64,000 bases of DNA from Armatimonadota bacterium (lineage in GTDB: Bacteria; Sysuimicrobiota; Sysuimicrobiia; Sysuimicrobiales; Kaftiobacteriaceae): NCBI GenBank assembly GCA_031081675.1, contig JAVHLZ010000013.1:1-64000 (forward strand), read 5' to 3'. A program made the position numbers and the translations under genes. The number at the start of each line of letters is the position of its first letter. Position 1 is the first letter of the stretch. The notes beneath the pieces are model-generated. The model did no database searches. It saw only the letters and a list, made by a program, of their open reading frames with translations, and was not told where the DNA came from. Positions 16,587 to 24,958 of the stretch are shown one piece after another.

Positions 16587-17555
16587 GTGAGAGCCCTGCG
16601 GGAACGGATCCCCCTCTGGGTATTCGCCGCCGCGGTCGCTGGTCTTTCTGCGTCCTCCCCCGCGCCGGCCGCGATCCCCGGCGTCGGCGGGTTCCGGGTG
16701 ATCTTTCAGACGGACAGCGTCTACCACCACATCGTGGTGGCCGAGGACAACGTCGCCCGCTACCTGCGGTTTGACCGGTCCTTCCAGAGCGGCATGTACC
16801 TGGCCGACCCCTTCGACAGCCCGTTTCTGTACTCCGCCTACGCCCACCTGGGGCTGATCTTCCAGCCCCACCCCCGGCGGGTGCTGGTGGTGGGTCTGGG
16901 CGGCGGGTCGATCCAGAAGCGTTTCTGGCGGGATTATCCCGAGCTGACCGTGGAGACCGCCGAGCTGGACCCCCTGGTGGTGATGGTGGCGCGGCGGTTC
17001 TTCGCCGTTCCCGACGATCCCCGCCTGCCGGTCGCAGTGCAGGACGGCCGCCAGTTCCTGCTGCGCACGACTCGCCGCTACGACATGATCATCCTGGATG
17101 CCTACTTTGCCGACTCGATTCCCTTCCACCTGACCACGGTGGAGTTCATGCGGCTGGTCCGGTCGCGCCTGGCGCCGGGCGGGGTGGCAGTGTCCAACAT
17201 CATCGGGGCCCTGGAGGGTCCCCGCAGTGCCTTGTTCAGGGCCATGTACAGGACCCAGGGCCAGGTCTTCCCCGGGCTGTATCCGTTTCCCACCGCATTC
17301 CGGCCGTATCTGGACGCCGATGTCATCCGCAACATCCTGCTGGTGGCCACCGCCGAAGCCGGACTGAGCCGGGAGCAGATCCTCGCCCGTGCCCGCCAGG
17401 TGGCCCCGCGGGTCACCTACCGCGACTTTCTGCGCTATGCGGCCGACTACTACGATGCGCCCGTCGCCACCGGCGACGTCCCCTTGCTGACCGACGACTA
17501 CGCGCCGGTGGACACGCTGCTGCCGGTCTGGCAGTGGACCCCGCCCCGGCGGTGA
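16587..17555 (+). CDS. Exported spermidine-synthase-like (PABMT-fold) protein
   Basis: A 322-aa protein that starts with a signal peptide or anchor (residues 1-29, ending near APAAIPG), followed by a spermidine-synthase-like Rossmann methyltransferase fold. The AdoMet-binding glycine motif is VLVVGLGGGSIQKRF; the acidic residue after beta-2 is in TAELDPLVV, and the motif YDMIILDAYFAD corresponds to the DxxxxD region of spermidine synthases. An exported spermidine-synthase fold is unusual, because AdoMet and polyamines are cytoplasmic; similar proteins in other bacteria are annotated as fused-MFS or spermidine synthase-like with unknown reactions. GTG start, apparently leaderless. Confidence 0.75.
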   Translation: MRALRERIPLWVFAAAVAGLSASSPAPAAIPGVGGFRVIFQTDSVYHHIVVAEDNVARYLRFDRSFQSGMYLADPFDSPFLYSAYAHLGLIFQPHPRRVLVVGLGGGSIQKRFWRDYPELTVETAELDPLVVMVARRFFAVPDDPRLPVAVQDGRQFLLRTTRRYDMIILDAYFADSIPFHLTTVEFMRLVRSRLAPGGVAVSNIIGALEGPRSALFRAMYRTQGQVFPGLYPFPTAFRPYLDADVIRNILLVATAEAGLSREQILARARQVAPRVTYRDFLRYAADYYDAPVATGDVPLLTDDYAPVDTLLPVWQWTPPRR

Positions 17556-17758
17556 GACCCCTCGACTGGCTCCTGGGTTTGGCCCTCGATCCTGTCGGAT
17601 CAATCTGCTACATCGGCCGGTCCCGACGTCGTTAATCATCAATCACCATAGGACAACCCTCGGCCTCGTCCCCTCGGGCAGACCGTTTTCCCCTCCGGCC
17701 TGCGGAGGAATCTCCTCTTCCTAGGCAGAAATCCAAAAAATCAAACCCGTCATGTGGG

Positions 17759-17770
17759 CATGATGTCATG
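17759..17770. promoter_or_regulatory. Possible GntR autoregulatory operator
   Basis: Inverted repeat CATGA-TG-TCATG overlapping the ATG of the gntR gene (17768). GntR-family regulators often bind short palindromes near their own start. Based on symmetry and position only. Confidence 0.25.
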
Positions 17771-18589
17771 TCCCCTCCCACGGAACGCGGGGTCTTGACG
17801 CCTTTTACCGGGCTATCGGCAACACCCCTGCGGTCGTCCCGGCCCGCGCCCGTCCCCAAATATTTCCTCGTGCGGACCGACCTGGAACGCCAGATCGGCG
17901 AAGGCCGGATCCCTCCGGGCACGTTCCTGCCTCCAGAACGGGTCCTTCTCCGCCACTATGGCGTCAGCCGCACCACGCTTCACGAAGCCCTGCGCCCCCT
18001 GCTGCTGGAGGGCACGTTGGTCTCGGTGCGCGGCAAGGGCATCATGGTGGCCCAGGCGGCCATCCGGCAGGCGGGAGATGTCCTGATGAGTTTCACAGAT
18101 ATGCTGCGCTCCCAGGGGCTGCAGCCTGGCATGGCCGCCGTGCGTGTCGCCATGGGACGACCTTCCCGGGAGGTGAGTGCGGCCCTTCGCCTGCCCCCCG
18201 GATCCCGGGTGGCTCGGATCGAGCGCGTGCGGACCGCCAACTCTCAGCCGGTGAACTTCAGTGTCTCGTATCTTCCGGCTCAGGCCGTTCCCGGGCTGTC
18301 GGCGCCCATGGTACAGGCAGCGGGGTCGCTGTATCTGCTGCTCCAAACCCGGTACGGGATCCGCATCGGCGCGGCTCAGGACGAGATGTGGGCCCGCCGG
18401 GCCAGCCGGCGAGAGGCGGAACTTTTGGGCATTCGCGAAGGAGATCCGGTCCTGATCCTGCGGAGGGTGTGCCTGCTGCACGACGGACGCCCGGTGGAAT
18501 ATGCGCTGTCGGTGATACGGTCCGACATCTACCGATACGTGGTGAAACTGACTCCTCCGCGACCGCCAGGCGTAGGAGCGAGACCATGA
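17768..18589 (+). CDS. GntR-family transcriptional regulator (HutC/UTRA subfamily)
   Basis: A 273-aa regulator. The N-terminal winged helix has LERQIGEGRIPPGTFLPPE and the recognition helix region YGVSRTTLHEALRPL; a RGKGIMV wing follows. The C-terminal UTRA ligand domain runs from about residue 105 (SFTDMLRSQGLQPG) to the end, with RIERVRTANSQPVNFSVSYLP and the YALSVIRSDIYRYVV strand typical of UTRA. UTRA domains bind small effectors such as sugar phosphates or amino sugars. It is the first gene of the catabolic island and overlaps the next gene by 4 bp (ATGA), so it likely controls the operon that follows in response to a substrate or phosphorylated intermediate. Confidence 0.9.
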   Translation: MSPPTERGVLTPFTGLSATPLRSSRPAPVPKYFLVRTDLERQIGEGRIPPGTFLPPERVLLRHYGVSRTTLHEALRPLLLEGTLVSVRGKGIMVAQAAIRQAGDVLMSFTDMLRSQGLQPGMAAVRVAMGRPSREVSAALRLPPGSRVARIERVRTANSQPVNFSVSYLPAQAVPGLSAPMVQAAGSLYLLLQTRYGIRIGAAQDEMWARRASRREAELLGIREGDPVLILRRVCLLHDGRPVEYALSVIRSDIYRYVVKLTPPRPPGVGARP

Positions 18590-19536
18590 GCTCCACCGGC
18601 TTTTCGGAACTCCTTCGACAGCTACGGGCCGGCGAAGTGAGCGGAGGTAGCGCCATCGGGCGGGCGGCGGCCCAGGTGCTGGCCCTGTCGGTGGCGGAGT
18701 ACACCGGGTCGGACTACGACGAGATGCGCCGCCGCCTCCGCGATACGGCGCGCGAGCTCCTCCTGCTCATGCCCGTCATGGCCACCGTCGCCAATGCCGT
18801 CCGGGCTGCCGAGGGGCTGCTGGAAGCCAAGATCGCGTCCCACGCGCCGGCGGAGGAAATCCGGGCAGCGCTGTCCGCATGGGCCCACGATACCGTACGC
18901 CGCTCGGAGGTCAACCTGGAGCGCCTAGCCGAGGCCGGGGCTCATCTGCTCGCCGATGGTGTGACGCTCGTGACCCACAGCCGGAGCGACTCAGTGATCC
19001 GCATCCTGCGCGCCGCCTGCCGCCAGCGGAAGACCCTCACCATCATCGCCACCGAATCCCGGCCGCTGCGGGAAGGCCGCCGGGTGCTGGAAGAGGCTGC
19101 CCGCCTGGGTTTTCGCGGTGAGCTCATCCCGGACGCAGCCGTCGGAGCGCGCATCAGAGAGGCGCACCTGGCGCTTGTTGGTGCCGACGCGATCCTCCCC
19201 TCGGGTGCGTTCCTGAACAAGACGGGGACTTTCCTGCTGGCGCTGGCGGCGCGGCACTTCGGTATCCCGCTGTATGTGGCTGCCGAAACGGCCAAGCTCG
19301 ACCTCCGCGCGGTCCAGGGCCACCCGCCCGACGTCGGTAGCAGGCCTCCGGAAGAGCTGACGGAGGGATGGGTACCTCCGGACGGCATCACGGTCTGGAA
19401 TCGGTTCTTTGAGGTTACGCCGGCACCGTTGGTCGAGGCCTACATCACCGAACGGGGGGTTGTGCCGGCGGGCGGCATCGGCTTGTGGGCCCAGCGTCTG
19501 CTGGAAAGCCACCCTGCGGAGGGAGTCAGGTGGTGA
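18586..19536 (+). CDS. eIF2B/aIF2B-related protein (ribose-1,5-bisphosphate isomerase-like)
   Basis: A 316-aa member of the IF-2B family, which includes archaeal ribose-1,5-bisphosphate isomerase, MtnA and eIF2B subunits. Visible blocks are VTHSRSDSVIRIL (130-140), ATESRPLREGRR (156-166), LVGADAILPSGAFLNKTGT (197-215) and YVAAETAKLD. Asp201 in GAD matches the catalytic Asp of the isomerases. The catalytic Cys in R15P isomerase (after the conserved His) appears as Ser132 here, by eye alignment, so isomerase activity is uncertain. The start at 18586 has AGGAG upstream and overlaps gntR by 4 bp. In this setting a role on ribose phosphate from nucleoside breakdown is a reasonable inference; a non-catalytic sugar-phosphate sensor is the alternative. 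Confidence 0.75.
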   Translation: MSSTGFSELLRQLRAGEVSGGSAIGRAAAQVLALSVAEYTGSDYDEMRRRLRDTARELLLLMPVMATVANAVRAAEGLLEAKIASHAPAEEIRAALSAWAHDTVRRSEVNLERLAEAGAHLLADGVTLVTHSRSDSVIRILRAACRQRKTLTIIATESRPLREGRRVLEEAARLGFRGELIPDAAVGARIREAHLALVGADAILPSGAFLNKTGTFLLALAARHFGIPLYVAAETAKLDLRAVQGHPPDVGSRPPEELTEGWVPPDGITVWNRFFEVTPAPLVEAYITERGVVPAGGIGLWAQRLLESHPAEGVRW

Positions 19537-20570
19537 CCGACCTGCACGACCGCATTCTCGGAAGCCTGGCAGCTGGCGTTATCGGCGACGCCATGGGGGC
19601 GGCCACCGAGCAGCGCAGCTACGAGGAAATCATCTCCCTCTTTGGCGGGCCGGTGCGGGAGTTCGTCCCCCCGCCCCCCGACAGCCCGTTTGCCGGAGGG
19701 CGCGACGCCGGCCAAATCACAGACGACTCAGGCCAGATGCTGGCCATGGCGGAGGCCCTGATTGCGACCGGCGGGCGGCTGACCGTGAACGCGGTGGCAC
19801 AGCATCTTCTGCGATGGGCTGACGACCCCGAGGTCTTCCGACGGTTCGCGGGCCCCACCACTCGGGCGGCCATCGAGGAACTGCGACGGGGCACAGACCC
19901 CCGAGTGGTGGGGCGCCAGGGGAAGCTCACCAGCATGGGCACGTCCAACGGCGCGGCCATGCGGGTGGCACCGGCTGGGCTCGTCCACCCGGGGGACCTG
20001 GAGGGTGCCATCCGAGATGCCGTGACCATGTGTCTACCCTCCCACGCCACCCAGCTTGCCATGTCCGGTGCCTGTGCTGTGGCTGCGGGCGTGGCACGGG
20101 CTTTAACTCTGGACGCGGACGTCTACGCGGTGGTTCAGGCAGCATTCCACGGCGCCCTCCGGGGTGAAGAGATCGGCCGCCGGGAGGGCCGTGTGGTCGC
20201 CGGTCCATCCGTGTACCGGCGGATGGAGCTGGCCGTGGGGCTGGCGGTGCGACACCGAAGCGTGCTGGATGCCATCCGGGACATCCACGCCTACGTGGGT
20301 AGCGGCCTGCACATCGCGGAGGCCGTACCCGCCGCTATCGGCATTTTCGTGGCGGCCTGCGGCGACCCGCTGGAGGCGATCGTGGGCGGCGTCAACATCG
20401 GCGACGACACAGACACGGTGGCCATCATCGCGGGGAGTCTGGCGGGCGCCCTGCGGGGCACCCGTGCTATCCCCGGGCGCCTGATCGAGCAGGTCGAGCG
20501 CGCCAACCAGCTCAACCTGGACCGGGTGGCTGCGGCGCTGACGGCCATCGCCCGGGGCGGGAGCGCCTGA
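19533..20570 (+). CDS. ADP-ribosylglycohydrolase family (DraG/ARH) protein
   Basis: A 345-aa protein from a GTG that overlaps the previous stop (GTGA), with GGAGGGAG upstream. The fold signatures of the ARH family are present: GSLAAGVIGDAMGAATE at the N-terminus, the metal-binding TDDSGQM (residues 63-69) and, near the C-terminus, NIGDDTDTVAIIAGSLAGAL with the second Asp cluster. The family hydrolyses N- or O-glycosidic bonds of ADP-ribosyl groups and is metal dependent. Placed between the isomerase-like gene and a sugar ABC importer, it more likely cleaves a small N-glycoside or ADP-ribose derivative taken up from outside than a modified protein; this is inference. Confidence 0.85.
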   Translation: MTDLHDRILGSLAAGVIGDAMGAATEQRSYEEIISLFGGPVREFVPPPPDSPFAGGRDAGQITDDSGQMLAMAEALIATGGRLTVNAVAQHLLRWADDPEVFRRFAGPTTRAAIEELRRGTDPRVVGRQGKLTSMGTSNGAAMRVAPAGLVHPGDLEGAIRDAVTMCLPSHATQLAMSGACAVAAGVARALTLDADVYAVVQAAFHGALRGEEIGRREGRVVAGPSVYRRMELAVGLAVRHRSVLDAIRDIHAYVGSGLHIAEAVPAAIGIFVAACGDPLEAIVGGVNIGDDTDTVAIIAGSLAGALRGTRAIPGRLIEQVERANQLNLDRVAAALTAIARGGSA

Positions 20571-20659
20571 GGGCGACCGCCTGCTGAAGGGGGGTGAGGA
20601 ACACACCGGGACGCATGTCGGCGGGATCCGACTCCAGACAGAGGAGGAGGATACAGAGC

Positions 20660-22039
20660 ATGTGGGCACGGGTGTGGGCAGGACTCAGTGTTCTGCTCGT
20701 AATGGTTGTTGTGGCCGCCTCGCTCTTCAGCGGGATGCCTCGGCCGGCCCAGGCGTCGTCGCCGGCCCCCGCACCGGCACCGCAGGCGCAGGTGGCCCAG
20801 GCACGGCCAAAAGTCATCCTGAAGTTTCTCACGATCACGGACGATGCTCAGATCAACGCCTGGAAGGAGATCCTGGCCGAGTTCCAAAAGATCGACGGCG
20901 GCAAGTGGTCCTACGTGGACATCGCGTTTGAATCGGTTCCCTTCCAGGACCTGTTCCCCAAAATTGAGAGCGCGGTGGCGGCCGGAGCCGAGATGGACCT
21001 GGTGCAGTCCGACGGCCCCGACATGAAACACTACGCCTTCTACCGCAGCCTGCTCCCGCTGGGAAAGTACTTCACCGAGCAGGAGAAGAAGCAGTGGCTG
21101 CCCCAGTCGGTGGAGGAGGGAAGCTATCGGGGTGAGCTCTACGGTCCTCCCATGATGCAGTCCTGCTCTCTCATGATGTACAACAGGGAAATGACCGACG
21201 CGGCGGGGATCAAACCTCCGGACACCCTGGGAAAGAGCTGGACCATGGCCGAAGCCCTCAAGGCCTGGCAGAAGACCACCATCCGCCCCTCCGGCTCCAG
21301 TGTGCCCACGGTGTGGGGTCTGCGGTGGGGCCAGGGAACGTGGGTCGGCGACTACGAGCACGGCCTGTTCCGCCGGTCCAACGGCCGCAAGGGCAGCCCC
21401 ACCTACGAAGGCGTCGGCCCCGACGGAATCACCTTCGTCGGCTACCTCGACACCCCGGAGGCCATCCAGGCCATGCAATTCTACCAGGACCTCCACAGGA
21501 GATACCGGGTGACGCCCATCGAACCGATTCCGCAGATCTTCGAGACCAAGAAGGCGGCCTTCATGGTCACTCCCGACAACCGGATCGGCGAACTGAACCG
21601 GCTTTACGGGGAGGGGAAATTCCCCTGGGGGGTGACCGGGATTCCCTACTTCAAGACACAGATCTGCCATACGGGGAGCTGGCACTACGGAATTTCACCA
21701 AACACCAAGCACTTTGACGAGGCCCTGGCCTTCGTGAAGTTCGCCAGCAGTGACGCCGGAGCACGCATCTGGTACAAGCACGTCCGCCAGTTGCCGGCCA
21801 ACATCTCCCTGCTCAATACGCTGCCCGAGTACCGCCCCGGCGGGAAGCAGTACATGTGGGTCGAAGCAATGAACAAGATTGGCGTCCCGCGCATTCAGAC
21901 CCCCGCGTACACCGAGTACCAGCAGGTGTTCGCCGAAATGACCCTCAACATCATCGCCGGAGCCAACGTGGCAGAGCAAATGAAGGCAGCAGCCAGGCGC
22001 GCACAGCAGCTGGCAGCCAAGTACAAAGGGTGGAAGTAA
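20660..22039 (+). CDS. ABC transporter sugar-type substrate-binding protein (family 1)
   Basis: A 459-aa exported binding protein (UgpB/MalE class, SBP_bac_1). ATG 20660 has AGGAGGAGG upstream. The N-terminus is a signal peptide of about 40 residues followed by an Ala/Pro-rich linker, with no lipobox Cys. The family block LKFLTITDDAQINAWKEIL opens the mature lobe. It is the receptor for the two permeases that follow. Its ATPase is not encoded next to them; a shared MsmX/UgpC-type ATPase elsewhere is likely. The binding substrate is probably a nucleoside or glycoside given the downstream enzymes, but class 1 proteins usually bind sugars. Confidence 0.9.
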   Translation: MWARVWAGLSVLLVMVVVAASLFSGMPRPAQASSPAPAPAPQAQVAQARPKVILKFLTITDDAQINAWKEILAEFQKIDGGKWSYVDIAFESVPFQDLFPKIESAVAAGAEMDLVQSDGPDMKHYAFYRSLLPLGKYFTEQEKKQWLPQSVEEGSYRGELYGPPMMQSCSLMMYNREMTDAAGIKPPDTLGKSWTMAEALKAWQKTTIRPSGSSVPTVWGLRWGQGTWVGDYEHGLFRRSNGRKGSPTYEGVGPDGITFVGYLDTPEAIQAMQFYQDLHRRYRVTPIEPIPQIFETKKAAFMVTPDNRIGELNRLYGEGKFPWGVTGIPYFKTQICHTGSWHYGISPNTKHFDEALAFVKFASSDAGARIWYKHVRQLPANISLLNTLPEYRPGGKQYMWVEAMNKIGVPRIQTPAYTEYQQVFAEMTLNIIAGANVAEQMKAAARRAQQLAAKYKGWK

Positions 22040-22087
22040 GCCTGCGGGCCCGGGGCTGCCTTTCACGACAGCCCCGGGCCCGCAGGC
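22040..22087 (+). terminator. Perfect 19-bp hairpin between binding-protein and permease genes
   Basis: Immediately after the TAA of the binding-protein gene, 22040-22058 and 22069-22087 are perfect inverted complements (19 bp, nearly all GC) around a 10-nt loop. There is no T-tract. Such intercistronic hairpins in ABC operons protect the upstream mRNA and reduce read-through, giving excess binding protein over permease. Confidence 0.7.
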
Positions 22088-22100
22088 ACAGCCGACGCCT

Positions 22101-23021
22101 GTGGACGCCGTAGCCGCTCGTGAGGTCGCGCTTCCCCGGAGCTGGTGGACCGCCCGTCGCCGGGGGTACCTCCTGGCGCTGGCCTTTATCCTGCCGGCCG
22201 TCGTCAACTTCGTCATCTTCCGATATCTGCCCATCTTTGCCGCCATCCGCAGTAGCCTGTGGCAGTACAGCCTCCTGGGGGGATACGGGGAGTTCATCGG
22301 CCTGCAGGCCTACCTGCGGATGCTGGAAGATCCGATTTTCTGGAAATCTCTGTGGGTCACCACGGCCTACGTGCTGATGAAGGTTCCCGCCCAGATTGTC
22401 CTGAGTATGGGGCTGGCGCTGCTGCTCCAACGGGAGAGTCGTTTCACCGCTGTCGTACGGTCGGCGATCTTCGCTCCCGTGGTAACGTCCATTGTCGTCA
22501 TCTCGGTCATCTGGGCCCTGATGTACCACGTCCAGCTGGGACTGCTCAACAGCATCATCACCAGCGTCGGTCTGCCCCGCATCGCGTTCCTCTCCAACCC
22601 ACGCCTGGCCCTGGTAGCCATTGTCATCATGATGGTCTGGAAGGAAATCGGCTTCAGCATGATCATCCTCATGGCCGGACTCAAGGGGATCCCCGACATG
22701 TACTTCGAGGCGGCACGGATCGACGGAGCCTCCGGGTGGCAGCAGTTCTGGCGTATCACGTTGCCCCTGCTGCGACGGGTCCTCATGTTCGTGGTCGTGA
22801 CCCAGACCATCTTCTCGTTCCAGGTCTTCGTGCCTGTGTACACGATGACCCGAGGGGGTCCGCTGGATGCCACCAAGGTGATCGTCTACTACATCTACCA
22901 GAACGGCTTTCTATTTCAGGACATGGGCTACGCCGCCGCCATCTCCACAGTGACGCTGATCGTCCTGCTGGTGGTGAGCGCGGTGCAGATGTGGCTTCTG
23001 CGGTCAGAGGTGGAGTACTGA
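22101..23021 (+). CDS. ABC sugar-type transporter permease 1
   Basis: A 306-aa inner-membrane permease (MalF/UgpA class) with six predicted membrane segments. The EAA loop that contacts the ATPase is EAARIDGASGWQQFWRITLP (about residues 205-224). GTG start 14 nt after the hairpin. It pairs with the permease 13 bp downstream. Confidence 0.9.
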   Translation: MDAVAAREVALPRSWWTARRRGYLLALAFILPAVVNFVIFRYLPIFAAIRSSLWQYSLLGGYGEFIGLQAYLRMLEDPIFWKSLWVTTAYVLMKVPAQIVLSMGLALLLQRESRFTAVVRSAIFAPVVTSIVVISVIWALMYHVQLGLLNSIITSVGLPRIAFLSNPRLALVAIVIMMVWKEIGFSMIILMAGLKGIPDMYFEAARIDGASGWQQFWRITLPLLRRVLMFVVVTQTIFSFQVFVPVYTMTRGGPLDATKVIVYYIYQNGFLFQDMGYAAAISTVTLIVLLVVSAVQMWLLRSEVEY

Positions 23022-23034
23022 GGGTGACCACGAT

Positions 23035-23961
23035 ATGAGCCCACAGGCCGCCTTCCCTGCGGGTCTGACACCCACACCCTCTCGTAGCGTTTCCCGGTGG
23101 CTGAAAGCCGCGGCCCGCGAGACCTGGTTCCACGTCCTCGGGGCCGTAGTCCTGATCATCTACATTACTCCCTTCCTGTGGATGATCCTGGGCAGCCTAC
23201 GCCGGGAGGTGGAGATCTTCCAGTACACCTATCCACTGACCTGGCGCACATTTGTGCCCGTCGAGTGGTCCCTCAAGAATTTCCAGGACGTCCTCGGACT
23301 GTCACCCGAGGGCCGGGCGTTCGGCCTCAACTTCGGACGCGCCCTTCTGAACACTGCCCTCGTCTCCGGCGCCGTGGTCCTGAGCTCCCTCATCTTCAAC
23401 ACGATGGGGGCCTACTTCTTCGCACGGCTGGACTTTCCGTACAAGGGCGTCCTGCTCCTTTTCGTCATCGCCACCATGCTGCTGCCCTTTGAGGCCGTGA
23501 TGGTCCCCCTGTACATCGTGGTGCGCTCTCTGGGCCTGCAGGACTCCTACTGGGCATTGATCCTGCCGTGGTACGCCAGCCCCTTCGTCATCTTTGCCCT
23601 TGTGCAGTTCTTCAAGGAAATTCCCCGCGAACTGGATGAGGCGGCCATCATCGACGGTGCGTCATACTTCGGCGTCCTGCGACATGTCGTCGTTCCCAAC
23701 GCCATTCCCGGCCTGGTCACGACCGCCTTGCTGGAATTTCAATTCATCTGGAACCTGTTCTATTGGCCGCTCATTGCCGTGGGGCGCAAGGAGCTCCAGA
23801 CAATCCAGGTGGCCATCGCTCAACAGACCACCCAGACCCAGATCTACTGGGGACGTATCTTCGCGGGGTCAGTCCTGGCGTCAGTTCCGGTCATCTTGCT
23901 GTTCCTGGCCATGCAGCGCTATTACGTTAAGGGTGTCGCCATGTCCGGCCTTAAGGGCTGA
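23035..23961 (+). CDS. ABC sugar-type transporter permease 2
   Basis: A 308-aa inner-membrane permease (MalG/UgpE class), six membrane segments, with the EAA loop DEAAIIDGASYFGVLRHVV. The N-terminal cytoplasmic tail of about 30 residues precedes the first segment. It forms the heterodimeric channel with the preceding gene product, while the ATPase is not encoded beside them. Confidence 0.9.
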   Translation: MSPQAAFPAGLTPTPSRSVSRWLKAAARETWFHVLGAVVLIIYITPFLWMILGSLRREVEIFQYTYPLTWRTFVPVEWSLKNFQDVLGLSPEGRAFGLNFGRALLNTALVSGAVVLSSLIFNTMGAYFFARLDFPYKGVLLLFVIATMLLPFEAVMVPLYIVVRSLGLQDSYWALILPWYASPFVIFALVQFFKEIPRELDEAAIIDGASYFGVLRHVVVPNAIPGLVTTALLEFQFIWNLFYWPLIAVGRKELQTIQVAIAQQTTQTQIYWGRIFAGSVLASVPVILLFLAMQRYYVKGVAMSGLKG

Positions 23962-23991
23962 CGGCAGGACACATCGTCAGGGGGTAACGCT

Positions 23992-24942
23992 GTGGCGGAT
24001 GTGCGTCGGGTGATCATCGATACCGATCCCGGCATCGACGACGCCATGGCCATCGTGCTGGCCTTGGCATCTCCCGACGTGCGGGTGGAGGGACTGTCCA
24101 TCGTCTTCGGCAACACCAGCGCCGAACAGGGAGCGCGTAATGCGTTGGCCGTGCTGGAGACGGCTGGTCGGCCGGATATTCCTGTGGCGATAGGTGCGCG
24201 CAAACCTCTGGTCCGGCCCTACCACGGCAGGGGGGCCGTGGTGCACGGGAGCGACGGGCTGGGGGAAACCGGCCTGGGCAACGGGCGGCCGGTGCCCAAT
24301 CTCCGCAGCATCGACTTTCTCATCTCTCGCATCGCCCAGACTCCCGGGGAGATCTCCATTGTCGCGCTGGGCCCCCTCACCAATCTGGCCTTGGCCGTCA
24401 GCGCTGAACCTCGCCTCGCCCAGTGGACCCGTGAAGTGGTGGTCATGGGCGGAGCAGTCAGCACCCGGGGTAACGCCACGCCGGTCGCCGAGGCCAACAT
24501 TCACAACGATCCCGAAGCGGCCCGCATCGTGTTCCACGCCGGGTGGCCTGTGACTCTGGTCGGGCTGGATGTCACCCATCAAGTAGTGATGACTCCCGAG
24601 GATCTCCGTCGCCTGGCCGCCGCCCAGACCCCTGTCACGCGTCTCATCACGGCCATCACACCCTTCTACATGGAGGGCTACCGTCGTCGAATGGGCATCG
24701 ACGGATTCTACGTGCACGACCCCACCGCCATGGTCGCCCTGATCGCTCCCGCCCTCTTCGACGTGGCCGCGGTGTACGTGGACGTCGTCACAGGCGACGA
24801 TCGCGCCCTGGGTCAGACCATTGCCGATTTCCGCGGCCAGTGGAACATGGCCCCCAATGTACGCGTGTGCGTCCGGGTCGACGCCGCGGCAGTGGTGAAC
24901 CTGTATTGCGATCGGGTGATCCGCTACCAGTCCCAGATCTGA
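23992..24942 (+). CDS. Nucleoside hydrolase (IUNH family), copy 1
   Basis: A 316-aa member of the inosine/uridine-preferring nucleoside hydrolases, which split N-ribosides into base and ribose with a Ca2+-bound water. The N-terminal Asp cluster is DTDPGIDDAMAI (residues 10-21), the mid-motif is [15 protein letters not shown] and the C-terminal HDPTAMVAL supplies the His-Asp pair; all active-site signatures are intact. GTG start with GGGGG upstream. It follows the ABC permeases by 30 bp, which fits intracellular cleavage of the imported compound. Base preference cannot be told from sequence by eye. Confidence 0.9.
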   Translation: MADVRRVIIDTDPGIDDAMAIVLALASPDVRVEGLSIVFGNTSAEQGARNALAVLETAGRPDIPVAIGARKPLVRPYHGRGAVVHGSDGLGETGLGNGRPVPNLRSIDFLISRIAQTPGEISIVALGPLTNLALAVSAEPRLAQWTREVVVMGGAVSTRGNATPVAEANIHNDPEAARIVFHAGWPVTLVGLDVTHQVVMTPEDLRRLAAAQTPVTRLITAITPFYMEGYRRRMGIDGFYVHDPTAMVALIAPALFDVAAVYVDVVTGDDRALGQTIADFRGQWNMAPNVRVCVRVDAAAVVNLYCDRVIRYQSQI

Positions 24943-24958
24943 GCACATCTTGGCTGCT

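Noticed and set aside
17556-17767. tRNA or riboswitch in the gap before gntR
   Set aside because: No cloverleaf or known aptamer pattern could be found by eye; only a short palindrome at the start codon.
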